From contig JAXLXO010000004.1 in the NCBI GenBank assembly GCA_046327915.1, positions 62,001 through 126,000 on the forward strand: a stretch of DNA of 64,000 bases, read 5' to 3'. The notes below the pieces were generated by a model that saw only the letters and a program-made list of their open reading frames with translations, had not been told where the DNA came from and searched no databases. Shown here one piece after another: positions 44,099 to 54,414 of this stretch. Origin of the DNA: VGTK01 sp046327915 (lineage in GTDB: Bacteria; Desulfobacterota; Binatia; UBA12015). How positions within the stretch are numbered: position 1 is the first letter of the stretch; each line of letters begins with the position of its first letter. A program made the position numbers and the translations under genes.

Positions 44099-44392
44099 AT
44101 GTCAGAAAAGACCGCAGCGGATCAGGTCAAGGAGCAGGTCTGGCTCTACACCCAGTACTTGATCATCGTACTACTCTTCTTCGGCGCCGGGCTCTTCCTC
44201 GGCTACCAGAAGTGGGGCGCGGGTGACCTGGGTCAGCCCGCTCTTCTCGCCCTGAAGGAATCGAACGAGAAGGACATCAATCGCCTCAAGAACGAGCGCG
44301 AGGACTGCCAGAAGGTCCTCCAGGTCACCCAGACCCGCAAGGAGGCCGTCGACAAGGAGCTCGCGGCGCTCAAGGCCAAGGCGGGCGAGTGA
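44099..44392 (+). CDS. Small membrane-anchored coiled-coil protein
   Basis: The 97-residue protein has one membrane helix (YLIIVLLFFGAGLFLGY) and then a charged heptad-like helix (EKDINRLKNEREDCQKVLQ, EAVDKELAALKAKAGE). This is the layout of small envelope or division adaptor proteins. No family is recognised. A GGAG precedes the ATG, and a hairpin follows the stop. Confidence 0.55.
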   Translation: MSEKTAADQVKEQVWLYTQYLIIVLLFFGAGLFLGYQKWGAGDLGQPALLALKESNEKDINRLKNEREDCQKVLQVTQTRKEAVDKELAALKAKAGE

Positions 44393-44401
44393 TCCCTGCG
44401 A

Positions 44402-44425
44402 AGCGCGGCCGTACGCGGCCGCGCT
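44402..44425 (+). terminator. Hairpin after the coiled-coil gene
   Basis: AGCGCGGCCG (44402-44411) pairs perfectly with CGGCCGCGCT (44416-44425) around TACG. It starts ten bases after the stop. The following bases TGCCTTGCCTCC are only weakly T-rich. Confidence 0.55.
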
Positions 44426-44464
44426 GCCTTGCCTCCGCCGGAACGCCTGCGTAACTTCCGCGCC

Positions 44465-44815
44465 ATGGCGTCCAAGGAGGATCTGTACGACGAGGGCCTC
44501 GACCTCGCGTTCGAAGGCAAGTACCCGGAGGCGATCGAGCGCTACCGCGCGGCGCTCGCGATCGACCCCGACTTCGTCGATGCGGTGCACGCGCTGGCGA
44601 TGGCGCACGCCGACCTCGAGGAGCTCGACGACGCCATCACCGTCGGCCAGCGCCTCTGCGAGCTGGTCCCCGACGACATCCTCGCGCACACCAGCCTGTC
44701 GACGTTCTACCAGCGCAAGGGCCTCATCAAGGAAGCCGAGGAGGAGGCCGCCAAGGCGAAGGTGCTCGACTGGAAGCGCCAGCTCGCCGAGCAGAAGAAG
44801 CCGGACGGCGCCTGA
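44465..44815 (+). CDS. Small TPR protein
   Basis: The 116-residue protein consists of about three tetratricopeptide repeats (DLAFEGKYPEAIERYRAAL, HALAMAHADLEELDDAITVG, LSTFYQRKGLIKEAEEEAAK). TPRs bind other proteins. It ends 12 bases before the next small gene and about 330 bases before the LuxE-like gene on the same strand. A link to that pathway is possible but not shown. Confidence 0.72.
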   Translation: MASKEDLYDEGLDLAFEGKYPEAIERYRAALAIDPDFVDAVHALAMAHADLEELDDAITVGQRLCELVPDDILAHTSLSTFYQRKGLIKEAEEEAAKAKVLDWKRQLAEQKKPDGA

Positions 44816-44827
44816 ACGGAGCGCGTC

Positions 44828-45100
44828 GTGGTCGAGCGCAGCGACGAATACATCATCGGCCGGCTCATCGAGCGCATCCGGCTCCTGATCGCGACGTCCG
44901 ACGACATCCCGGTCGAGACCAAGCTGCAGACGCAGCCGATGCTCAAGGAGTTCCAGGCCGAGGTCAGCGTCGCGCTCGCGGATCAGGACCAGGCCCGTGC
45001 GCGCAGCCAGTACCTGTTCCTCTACCGCGAGCTCGAGGAGTACGCGGACCTCGAGGCCCTGCTGCACGCGCTGAAGAACTTCCTGCCCTACCTCCGCTGA
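44828..45100 (+). CDS. Small helical protein of unknown function
   Basis: The 90-residue, mostly helical, acidic protein (EYIIGRLIERIRLLIATS, PMLKEFQAEVSVALADQDQ, EEYADLEALLHALKNFL) starts at GTG 44828. It is not an acyl carrier protein: no DSL motif is present. It lies between the TPR gene and the LuxE-like gene, 47 bases from the latter, so it could be a component of that system. The family is not recognised. Confidence 0.5.
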   Translation: MVERSDEYIIGRLIERIRLLIATSDDIPVETKLQTQPMLKEFQAEVSVALADQDQARARSQYLFLYRELEEYADLEALLHALKNFLPYLR

Positions 45101-45147
45101 CCGCGGCGTGCGGCGGTCGGACGCGGCCAGTAGAATGGCCGCTTCCC

Positions 45148-46254
45148 GTGGCGAGCTTCGACGACATCGCGCAACGCGTCCTCGACCGGATCGCGAGCGA
45201 TCCCGACCCGTTCGCGGCGCTCGCCGACGACGCGCCCTTCGACGAGCTGGCGCGCGCGGTGTTCGCGTTCCAGTACGAGGCCAATCCACCGTACCGCGCG
45301 TTCTGCGAGCGCCGCGGCCGCACGCCGGCCACGGTGACACGGTGGCAGGACGTCCCGGCGCTGCCGACCACGGCGTTCAAGAGCGTGGACCTCGCCTGCG
45401 CCCCGGCCGACAAGGTGTTCCGCACCAGCGGCACCACCGAGGGCGGCGACCGGCGCGGGCGGCACCTGATCCCGCGCCCGGAGATCTACCGTCGCGGCGC
45501 GCTCGCGCACTTCCGCCGCATGGTCCTGGCGGACGGCATCCGGCCACGCGTCGTCGGCCTGCTCGGATCGCCCGACGTGCTGCCCGAGTCGTCGCTGACG
45601 CAGATGGTGGAGTGGCTGCGGCTCGACGTCGCGGACGGCGACGGCGAGTACCTCGTAGACGCGTCCGGCTTCGACGCCGCGCGCGCGGCGGACCGGATCG
45701 CGGAGCTGTCGCGCGACGGACGTCCGCTGTGCCTGATCGGCGTGCGCGTCGTCTTCACGGCGCTGCTCGACCACTGCCTCGCCGCGAAGCGCACCATCGA
45801 GCTCCCCGCCGACTCGCGCATCGTCGACACCGGCGGACCGAAGGGCGGACGCACGCTGTCCGACGCCGGCTTCCTCGCCGCGTGCTGGAGCGTGCTCGGC
45901 GTCGCCGGCTACCACTGCGTCAACGAGTACGGGATGACCGAGCTGTGCTCGCAGTACTACGACGACGTGCTCGCCGCGCGCTGGTCCGGTGACAGCCGTC
46001 CGCGCCGCAAGGTTCCGCCCGCCTGGATGCGCAGCGTCGCGGTCGATCCGGCGACGCTCGCACCGCTGCCCGACGGCGCGACGGGTCTGCTCTGCCACGT
46101 CGACCTCGCGAACGCGGGCTCGGTGATGGCGGTGCAGACCGAGGACCTCGGCATCGTCGACGGCGGGCGGCTGCAGCTCCTCGGCCGCGCTCCGGGCGCC
46201 GAGCCGCGCGGCTGCGCGCTGGCGCTCGCAGACTTGCTGGCGGTGGCGTCGTGA
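45148..46254 (+). CDS. LuxE-type acyl-protein synthetase
   Basis: The 368-residue protein belongs to the LuxE/PaaK-like adenylating group: the phosphate-binding turn FRTSGTTEGG, then VDTGGPKGGRTLS, and YHCVNEYGMTELCSQYY. Near its end Cys356 (PRGCALALADLL) lies 12 residues from the C-terminus, where LuxE holds the Cys that carries the acyl group. LuxE activates a fatty acid with ATP and passes it to LuxC. Its stop overlaps the next gene (GTGA), which encodes a LuxC domain. Confidence 0.82.
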   Translation: MASFDDIAQRVLDRIASDPDPFAALADDAPFDELARAVFAFQYEANPPYRAFCERRGRTPATVTRWQDVPALPTTAFKSVDLACAPADKVFRTSGTTEGGDRRGRHLIPRPEIYRRGALAHFRRMVLADGIRPRVVGLLGSPDVLPESSLTQMVEWLRLDVADGDGEYLVDASGFDAARAADRIAELSRDGRPLCLIGVRVVFTALLDHCLAAKRTIELPADSRIVDTGGPKGGRTLSDAGFLAACWSVLGVAGYHCVNEYGMTELCSQYYDDVLAARWSGDSRPRRKVPPAWMRSVAVDPATLAPLPDGATGLLCHVDLANAGSVMAVQTEDLGIVDGGRLQLLGRAPGAEPRGCALALADLLAVAS

Positions 46255-48857
46255 AGCCGACGGCGCGCGAGAGCGGACCGTCGCGCGGCGACCTCGCGCC
46301 GGCCTCGATCGCCGCGACGCTCGAGCAGCTGCGCGCGGCGCGTGCCCGGCTGCTCTCACGCGACGTCGCCGACGTCGTCCGCGCGCTCGGCCGCGTGTCG
46401 ACGGTCTGGCTCGAGGACGACGCGCGCCGCCGTGCCGCCGCCGAGGAGATCGCGCACGGCACGGGCTACGCGACGCCGATGGTCGACGCCTGCCTGCAGC
46501 GGACGTTCGCCGCGTGGAACGAGCGCGCGCTGAGCGCGCTGCTCGACGGCGCCCTTCGCGGCGTGCGGCTGGAGCTGCCCGGCGGAGTGCACGCGCCACG
46601 ACCCGCCGGTGCTCGCGTGGCGACCGCTCCCGAGCTGGTGCTGGCACTGCTCGCGCAGAACACGCCCGGTCTCGCCGTCGCACCGGTGTTCACCGCACTC
46701 GCGCTGCGCGCGGCGATCCTCGTCAAGTCGCCGCGCGGCGAGACGCGCTTCGCGCCGCTCCTCGTGCGCTCGATCGCCGAGGTCGACGCCGACCTCGGCG
46801 ACGCGTGTGCCGCGCACACGTGGCCCGGCGGCACCGCCGCGATCGAGGATCCGCTGTTCGCCGCCGCGAGCCGCATCGTCGCCTACGGCGGCGCCGAGAC
46901 CATCGCCGCCGTGCGCTCGCGCGCCGGCGAGCGCGTGGTCGCGTACGGACCGCGCGCGAGCGTCGCGGTGCTGGCCGGCGATCGCCTGCCGGGATTCCCG
47001 GCCGCGACGGCGCGGGTACTGGCGCGCGAGATCGCGTTCCTCGACCAGCGCGGCTGCCTGTCGCCGCAGCTGGTGCTGGTCGACGAGCGCCTCGACGCGG
47101 CGGCGCTCGGCGAAGCGCTGGCGCGCGAGCTCGCGGCCGTCGAGAGCGAGTGGCCGCGACGGCGCCTGCCGCTCGAGGCCGGCACTGCGTTTCGCCGCGC
47201 GGTCGACGCGGCCGAGGCGGACGTGCTCGCCGGAACGACCGCGGCGCTGCACGGCGGTGCGCACGAGCCGTGGGCCGTCGTCGTCGAGCGCACGGCACAG
47301 CTCCGCCCGACGCCGCTCGATCGCTTCGTCCGTCTGCATCCGTTTGCCGGACCGGACGGACTGCTCGCCGCGCTCGCACCGCTGCGCGGCGTTCTCGAAT
47401 GCGCCGGCATCGCGGCGTCCGCGGGCGACGCGAGCGCGATCGCCGCCGCGTGCCGCGCCGCCGGGGCCGCACGCCTCTGCGCCGTCGACCGCATGCAGGA
47501 TCCGCCGGCGAACTGGCATTCGGGCGGACGCATGCCGCTCGTCGCATGGCTCGACTGGAGCGCCAGCGAGCACGACGACGCGGATGCGGATGCGGTGGGA
47601 GCGAGCGCGCTCGACGAGCACGTCGCGGCGTCGCAGCCCGCGGGCGACGATCCGTCCGCGCTGTTCCGCCGCCACGTCGCGCAGACCTCCGACTCGCCGC
47701 GCGGCCTCGACGTCACGCGCGCGAGCGGCGCGCGCGTGTTCACGCGCGACGGCCGCTCGTACGTCGACCTGCTCGCCGGCATCGGCGTCGCCTCGATCGG
47801 CCACGCGCATCCGGACGTCGCGCGCGCGGTCGCTCGTCAAGCACAGCGCTACACGCACGTCATGGTGTACGGCGAGGACGTGCTCGAGCCCCAGGTGCGC
47901 CTCGCGAGCCGGCTCGCGAGGCTCCTGCCGCCGTCGCTGAGCGTCACGTACTTCACCAACAGCGGCGCCGAGGCGATCGAGGGCGCGCTGAAGCTGGTGC
48001 GCAAGGCGACGCGGCGCGAGCGCGTGCTCGCGTTCGCCGGCGCGTTCCACGGCGACACCACCGGAGCCCTCGCGCTCGGCGGCAACCCGTTCTACCGCGA
48101 GCCGTTCCGGCCGCTGGTCGGCGGCATCGAGCACGTGCCGTGGGACGACGACGCGAGCCTGGCGCGCATCGACGGCAGCGTCGCCGCGGTGTTCGCCGAG
48201 CCCGTGCAGGCCGAGGCCGGCGTGCGCGTGCCGCGGCCCGACTTCCTGCCGCGCCTCGCGGCGCGCTGCCGCGAGGTCGGCGCGCTGCTCGTGCTCGACG
48301 AAGTCGTGACCGGGTTCGGTCGCACCGGACGCTGGTTCGCATTCGAGCACTGGCCGGGTGCCGCGCCCGACGTGCTCGTGCTCGCGAAGTCGCTCGGGGG
48401 CGGGCTGCCGCTCGGCGCATTCGTCGCGTCACCGGAGCTGATGTCCGTCCTGTCGCACGATCCGCCGCTCGGCCACGTCACGACCTTCGGCGGCAATCCC
48501 GTGTGCTGCGCGGCGGCGCTCGCGAGCCTCGACGTGCTCGAGCGCGAGCACCTGCCCGAGCGCGCCGCGGCGCGCGGCGTGGAGCTCCTCGGACGGTTCG
48601 GCGCACTCGTCGGCCGCGGCGGGCTGGTCGCGGTGCGCGGGCTCGGCCTGCTCCTCGGCCTCGAGTTCGCGGATGCGGCGGCCACGCAGCGCTTCGTCGC
48701 GGAGTGCTTCGCACGCGGCGTATTGCTCGGCTGGACGCTGCACCACGACCGCGTCGTGCGGCTCGCGCCGCCGCTCAACATCGCCGACGACGATCTCGAC
48801 GACGCGCTGCAGGCGATCGCTGCGGCGCTCGACGCGCCCGCCTCCGCGAAGAGCTGA
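46251..48857 (+). CDS. Fusion: LuxC-type acyl reductase plus class III aminotransferase
   Basis: The 868-residue protein has two enzymes in one chain. Residues 1 to about 450 resemble LuxC: ELVLALLAQNTPG, then RGCLSPQLVLVDE with Cys269 at the site of the acyl-thioester Cys. Residues about 465-868 are a complete fold-type I, class III aminotransferase: TNSGAEAIEGALKL, DEVVTGFGRTGRW, the PLP Lys713 in VLAKSLGGGLPLGAF and TTFGGNPVCCAA. It starts at GTG 46251, overlapping the LuxE-like stop. The predicted path is acid, acyl-enzyme, aldehyde, amine; the substrate is unknown. Confidence 0.85.
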   Translation: MKPTARESGPSRGDLAPASIAATLEQLRAARARLLSRDVADVVRALGRVSTVWLEDDARRRAAAEEIAHGTGYATPMVDACLQRTFAAWNERALSALLDGALRGVRLELPGGVHAPRPAGARVATAPELVLALLAQNTPGLAVAPVFTALALRAAILVKSPRGETRFAPLLVRSIAEVDADLGDACAAHTWPGGTAAIEDPLFAAASRIVAYGGAETIAAVRSRAGERVVAYGPRASVAVLAGDRLPGFPAATARVLAREIAFLDQRGCLSPQLVLVDERLDAAALGEALARELAAVESEWPRRRLPLEAGTAFRRAVDAAEADVLAGTTAALHGGAHEPWAVVVERTAQLRPTPLDRFVRLHPFAGPDGLLAALAPLRGVLECAGIAASAGDASAIAAACRAAGAARLCAVDRMQDPPANWHSGGRMPLVAWLDWSASEHDDADADAVGASALDEHVAASQPAGDDPSALFRRHVAQTSDSPRGLDVTRASGARVFTRDGRSYVDLLAGIGVASIGHAHPDVARAVARQAQRYTHVMVYGEDVLEPQVRLASRLARLLPPSLSVTYFTNSGAEAIEGALKLVRKATRRERVLAFAGAFHGDTTGALALGGNPFYREPFRPLVGGIEHVPWDDDASLARIDGSVAAVFAEPVQAEAGVRVPRPDFLPRLAARCREVGALLVLDEVVTGFGRTGRWFAFEHWPGAAPDVLVLAKSLGGGLPLGAFVASPELMSVLSHDPPLGHVTTFGGNPVCCAAALASLDVLEREHLPERAAARGVELLGRFGALVGRGGLVAVRGLGLLLGLEFADAAATQRFVAECFARGVLLGWTLHHDRVVRLAPPLNIADDDLDDALQAIAAALDAPASAKS

Positions 48858-48862
48858 CGCCG

Positions 48863-50272
48863 CTACGGCGTCGCGGGCGGAACGTCGGGTGGCAGCGCTT
48901 CGTCGTGGAACGGTCCGAGCCGCAGCGGTCGCAGCTCGGCGGCGACGCGGCGCACGAGCTGCGGCACGTGGTTCAGCTGGCGCAGGCACGCGTCGGCGGG
49001 CGCGGCCTGCGTGCGCAGGCAGGACGCGCCCTCGGCGATCGCCCGCGAGCGTCCCAGCAGCGAGCCCCGGCCGCGCTCCCACGTCGCGAGGTACGCATTC
49101 GCGACGACGAGCAACGCACACGCCGCCACGAGCAGCGCCGCGCCGCGCGCTCGCCGCGAGGCACGGTCGAGCCCCGCGGCCCGCGCGGCGAGCAGGAGAC
49201 AGGGCGGCAGGCTCACCCAGAACAGCGCCGAGATCGTCGTGTAGCGCGATGCGATCGCGAGCTGCGGCCCCGCGCCGAGCCGTCCGATGCCGGTGACGAC
49301 GCCCGACGCGACCACGTATGCCGCGAGCAGCAGCCACGGCAGCAGCGCCGCGCGCAGCTCCGGTGCGCGGCGCCACGCGATGGCGGCGCTCGCCGCGCAC
49401 GCGACGAGTCCCGCAACGCCCCACCGGAACGCCGCATCGAGGCTCTGCGCCGCGAGCGGCGTGCCGACGTAGCGTACGGTGAAGAGCACGAGGTCGAGCG
49501 GCCGGAACGCGAGCGTCGGAGCAGTCTGCGCGCGCATCCCGCGCGGATACGTCGCGAAGTAGAGCAACGCCGCCGCGACGAGCACGGTCGCGACGATCGC
49601 GATCGTGCGGCCGCGCCGGACGTCCCGGTCGTCGCGCGGCAGCGCGAGCAGCGCCGCCGGGACGAGCGGCAGCAGCGTCAAGCCGGAGATGAACGAGAGC
49701 GACGCCGCGATCGCGGCCACCGTCATCAGCGCGGGCCCCGGGCCGTGCAGCCCGAAGCGCGCCAGGGCCCACACGACGCACACCGTGGGCAGGACGTTCA
49801 GGTATGCGGCCATCATCCAGCCCCACGTCCAGCTCTGCCATGAGGCGAGCGAGAACAGCGCGGCGGACGCCAGCGGCACGGTCCACGCCCATGCGACCGG
49901 CCACCAGGGACGCAGCGTCCGCCGCGCGACGTCCGCGATCAGGAGCAGGCTCGCGACGACGGTCGCGAAGTCGAACCAGATCTCCGCGCGCACGTCCCAG
50001 CCGGTCGCCGCCGCGAGCGGCAGCATGACGAGCTTCGGCAGCACGACGCGGTGCTGCCCGACCGGCTGGAAGATCATCGCCGGCGCGTAGTCGCCCCTGA
50101 CGAACGCGATGACTTCGGACGCGAAGCCCCACTGGTCCTCGATCGGGACGTCGAGGGCGTGGCTCGCCACCGCGGCGGCGAGCGCGAGCGGCGGCACGAC
50201 CGACAGCAGGAGCGCGATCCAGCCGAGCGAGGCACGGATTCCCGTGCTTGGCGTCGCGTCGGCGGGATTCAC
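48863..50272 (-). CDS. Multi-pass membrane protein, glycosyltransferase-like
   Basis: The 469-residue protein has about ten membrane helices (LGWIALLLSVVPPLALAAAVA, LMTVAAIAASLSFISGLTL, TIAIVATVLVAAALLYFATY). An early loop, PIEDQWGFASEVIAFVRGDY, has acidic residues in the position of the first loop of GT-C transferases. C-terminal residues are periplasmic or cytoplasmic and Cys-poor. The start GTG 50272 follows AGGAGG. Its stop is only 5 bases from the end of the LuxC fusion gene on the other strand. The substrate is unknown. Confidence 0.6.
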   Translation of the reverse strand: MNPADATPSTGIRASLGWIALLLSVVPPLALAAAVASHALDVPIEDQWGFASEVIAFVRGDYAPAMIFQPVGQHRVVLPKLVMLPLAAATGWDVRAEIWFDFATVVASLLLIADVARRTLRPWWPVAWAWTVPLASAALFSLASWQSWTWGWMMAAYLNVLPTVCVVWALARFGLHGPGPALMTVAAIAASLSFISGLTLLPLVPAALLALPRDDRDVRRGRTIAIVATVLVAAALLYFATYPRGMRAQTAPTLAFRPLDLVLFTVRYVGTPLAAQSLDAAFRWGVAGLVACAASAAIAWRRAPELRAALLPWLLLAAYVVASGVVTGIGRLGAGPQLAIASRYTTISALFWVSLPPCLLLAARAAGLDRASRRARGAALLVAACALLVVANAYLATWERGRGSLLGRSRAIAEGASCLRTQAAPADACLRQLNHVPQLVRRVAAELRPLRLGPFHDEALPPDVPPATP

Positions 50273-50370
50273 GCGATCGCCTCCTACACCACCAGGGTCG
50301 TCGCGGCCGCGGGCACGGTCGCGGCGAAGACGCCGACCAGGAGCGTCGAGCAGCTTCGGCGCAGCATCCG

Positions 50371-51317
50371 TCAGCCCGGATTGCAGCCGTCGGCGCCGCC
50401 AGCCATCGCGTAGCAGCCGGACGGATCGCTCGTCTGCGCGCACAGCGTCGCGAAGTAGTTGCACATCGCGTGATCGTCCTCGAGGTCCTGCAGGTTCTCG
50501 ATCGGCTCGCCGAACGTCACGTCGTACTCGCTGTCGATGTGCTCGTAGAAATAGAGCTTCTGCTGGCCGTTCTCGATGACGAAGGTCACCGCGGGCGGCA
50601 GCTTCGGCACCTCGTCGTTGGTATTGACGACGCGCCAGCTGGTCGGCAGCGCGTCGACCAGCGACGCGAAGGTCGGGTCGCCGGTGCGCGGGCTCGCGAA
50701 GTTGTAGAGCACCGGTGACGGGAAACCCGTCGCGCGCGCGAGGTCCGGCGCGGCGAGCGTCGCGAGCGAAGCGCCGAGGCTGTGCCCGGTCACGTAGAGC
50801 GTCGTGAAGCTGCCCGACTGCGCGAGCGCGTTCACCTCGCCGACGATCGCGCTGCCGATGGTCGCGTAGACCGTGCTGAAGCCCTGCTCGGTGAGTCCGC
50901 CGCCGCTCACCGGTGCGTACGGCACCTGCGCGAACTCGGCGTCCGAGATCCACTCCGAGATCGTCTTCGTGCCGCGGAAGACGACGTAGATCGCGTCGCC
51001 CGCGGTCGCGACGAACGCGATCGGGACTTCCGTTCCGAAGCTCTCGCCGGGAAACGCCTCGGAGGTCAGGAACTGCATCTGCAGCGTGTACGGCGCCGGC
51101 AGCGAGAATCTCGTGCCGGACTGGAAGTCGGTGAGCATCTGGTACGACTGCAGGCACAGCGCGCCGAGCCGCGTGGCGAGATCGAGATCGAAGGCGTCGT
51201 CCTCCGCGCCCAGCACGGGCGGCGTCGGGGTCGGAGTCGGCGACGTGTGATCGCTGCTCGACGGACCGCAGGCCGCCGCGAGCAGCGGCAGGGCCAGGAG
51301 CAGTCCGCGCATCGTCC

Positions 51318-51321
<4 letters not shown>
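50371..51321 (-). CDS. Class 3 lipase, lipoprotein
   Basis: The 316-residue protein has a lipobox (LPLLAAAC) and a Thr/Pro-rich linker. The lipase_3 domain carries VVFRGTKTISEWISD, the nucleophile Ser in VTGHSLGASLATL, and later FASPRTGDP, the Asp in VNTNDEVPKLPP, and the His of DDHAMCNYF. The catalytic triad therefore looks complete. It hydrolyses lipid esters outside the cytoplasm. GTG 51321 overlaps the prfB stop (GTGA), although ATG 51312 is possible. Linkage to prfB is probably translational convenience. Confidence 0.82.
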
Positions 51322-52432
<1,111 letters not shown>

Positions 52433-52455
<23 letters not shown>

Positions 52456-53473
52456 GGCCCTTCTCTACCGATCCGCGGCTCGGTCGCGCAACCGCGGATC
52501 GTGTCCCGGCGCGCGCCCGCCGCGCGTCGGTCGGCCGCTCGCCGAAGCGCGCGAACGCCCTGCGGAGCGACGCCGGGTCGTCGTAGCCGACACGCCCGGC
52601 GATCGCGTCGACCGACAGCTGCGTGGTCGCCAGGAGGTGGCGCGCGACGTCCACCCGGATGCGGCGCACGAACGCGAGCGGCCCGCTTCCGGTGGCCTCG
52701 GCGATGCGCCGCGCCAGCGTGCGCGGGCTCGTGCCGACGCCCCGTGCGAGCTCGGGGATGCCGAAGGGCTTGCCGAGGTGCTCGCGCACCCAGCGCTCCG
52801 CGGCGGTGACCTCGGCCGAGGAGCGCGCGAGGTGCGACGGCACGATGTAGCGCGCCTGGCTCGGCCGCTCGTCCACCACGAGGTAGCGCGCGACGAGGCC
52901 CGCGAGCGCGGGCGACGCCTCCCGTGCGATCAGCCGCAGCATCAGGTCGAGCTGCGCGAGCGAGGCCCCGGCCGTGATGCGCCTGCCCGCCTCGACGACC
53001 ATCGCGTCGCGCTCGACGCGCACCCGCGGGTAGAGCGACGCCAGCTCGCCGGAGAGCCACCACGTGGTCGTCGCGGCGACGCCGTCGAGCAATCCGGCAC
53101 CCGCCACCAGGAAGACTCCCGTACACGACGCGGCGACCGTTCGCCGCGCGTGACGACGCAGCCACGCGCACAGCTCGGCTGCGTCGCGGCTCGCGAGCAC
53201 TTCACGCAGCGCGTCCTCCGTCGCGGCGCCGGTTCCCGGAACGACGACGATGTCCGGCCGCAGGCGCGCGAGGCGTACCGTCGGCAGCCGGAACGGCCCG
53301 GGACCGCAGCGTACCGGCCTGCCGCGGACCGAGCCGAGCGTCACGCGAAACGGGTGCGGCCGTCCGAGCACGCCGGCGGCGACGCGATTCGCGGTCTCGA
53401 GCGCCTGCACCGTCACGCTGACGCTGGTCGCGTCCATCTCCGGCAGGAGCGCCACGACGACGTGGGTCGGCAT
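52433..53473 (-). CDS. GlxA-type AraC-family transcription regulator
   Basis: The 346-residue protein has an N-terminal DJ-1/PfpI-like domain (VVVALLPEMDATSVSV; VPGTGAATEDALREVL; Cys in VAASCTGVFLVAGAGLLDG) and a C-terminal AraC DNA-binding domain (GIPELARGVGTSPRTLARRI, LSVDAIAGRVGYDDPASLRRAFARF in part). ATG 53473 follows AGGA; an upstream GTG 53509 is less likely. It is divergent from the dienelactone-hydrolase-like gene and probably controls it. Confidence 0.85.
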
Positions 53474-53581
53474 TGGCGAATCCTGCACGAAACGAGTCAT
53501 TTTCGCCACTGGTGCGGCGGCGCCGGGTGCACGATCCTGCGCAGTGTCCGGTCACACGACCGGCGACACGGGAGGAAGCCG

Positions 53582-54400
53582 ATGCCGAACCGCAGCATGC
53601 ACCTCGACGATCCGCTCGACGACTTCGAACAGCGCACGATCACGCTCGACGGCGTGACGAAGCCGGTCCACGTCGCCGGCAGCGGCCCGGCGGTGATCGT
53701 GATGACGGAGATGCCGGGCATCAGCCCGCACGTCGCGCGCTTCGCCCGCTGGGTTCGAGGCGCCGGCTTCACGGTCTACATGCCGTCGCTCTTCGGGCGC
53801 GACGGGGTGATCCCGAGCGCCGAGGAAGGCACAGCGGTGTTCCGACGGGCCTGCGTCAGCGCCGAGTTCCGCGCGCTCGGCGCCGGGGTCTCGAGCCCGG
53901 TGACCGGCTGGCTGCGCGCGCTGGCGCGGCTCGCGCACGCCGAGTGCGGCGGCCCCGGTGTCGGCGCCATCGGCATGTGCTTCACCGGCAACTTCGCGCT
54001 CACCATGATGCTGGAGCCCGCGCTGCTCGCGCCCGTATTGTCGCAGCCGTCGCTGCCGCTCGACGATCCCGCAGGCCTCGAGATCTCGCCCGAGGAGCTG
54101 CTCGCGGTGCGCCGTCGCCTCGAGCGCGACGACTTGAGCGTGATGGCCTACCGCTTCGCCGGTGACCGCTTCTGCACCGCGCAGCGCTTCGCCGCCTACG
54201 AGGCGGCGCTCGGCGACCGCTTCGTCGCCCGCGTCCTGCCGGACGACGCCGCGAACGCCGACTGTCCGCCGTTCTTCGCGGAGGTCGTCGGGTGTCCGCA
54301 CAGCGTCGTGACGGTCCACCTGGTCGACGAGGCGGGGCAGCCGACGATCGCCGCGCGCGACGAGATCCTCGCGTTCTTCGCGCGCCGGCTGCGGGCGTGA
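53582..54400 (+). CDS. Dienelactone hydrolase-family protein
   Basis: The 272-residue alpha/beta hydrolase has the DLH layout: VIVMTEMPGISPHVARFARW, FGRDGVIPSAEEG and the nucleophile elbow GMCFTGNFAL with Cys133, as in dienelactone hydrolase where Cys replaces Ser. The partner His is likely in PHSVVTVH. GGAGG precedes the ATG. It faces the GlxA-type regulator. The natural substrate may be a lactone from aromatic breakdown, but this is not certain. Confidence 0.82.
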   Translation: MPNRSMHLDDPLDDFEQRTITLDGVTKPVHVAGSGPAVIVMTEMPGISPHVARFARWVRGAGFTVYMPSLFGRDGVIPSAEEGTAVFRRACVSAEFRALGAGVSSPVTGWLRALARLAHAECGGPGVGAIGMCFTGNFALTMMLEPALLAPVLSQPSLPLDDPAGLEISPEELLAVRRRLERDDLSVMAYRFAGDRFCTAQRFAAYEAALGDRFVARVLPDDAANADCPPFFAEVVGCPHSVVTVHLVDEAGQPTIAARDEILAFFARRLRA

Positions 54401-54414
54401 CGCGCGGTGAAGCG

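Noticed and set aside
46514..49843. A 1109-codon frame overlapping the LuxC-aminotransferase gene
   Set aside because: Arg-rich shadow frame; all catalytic motifs are in the other frame.
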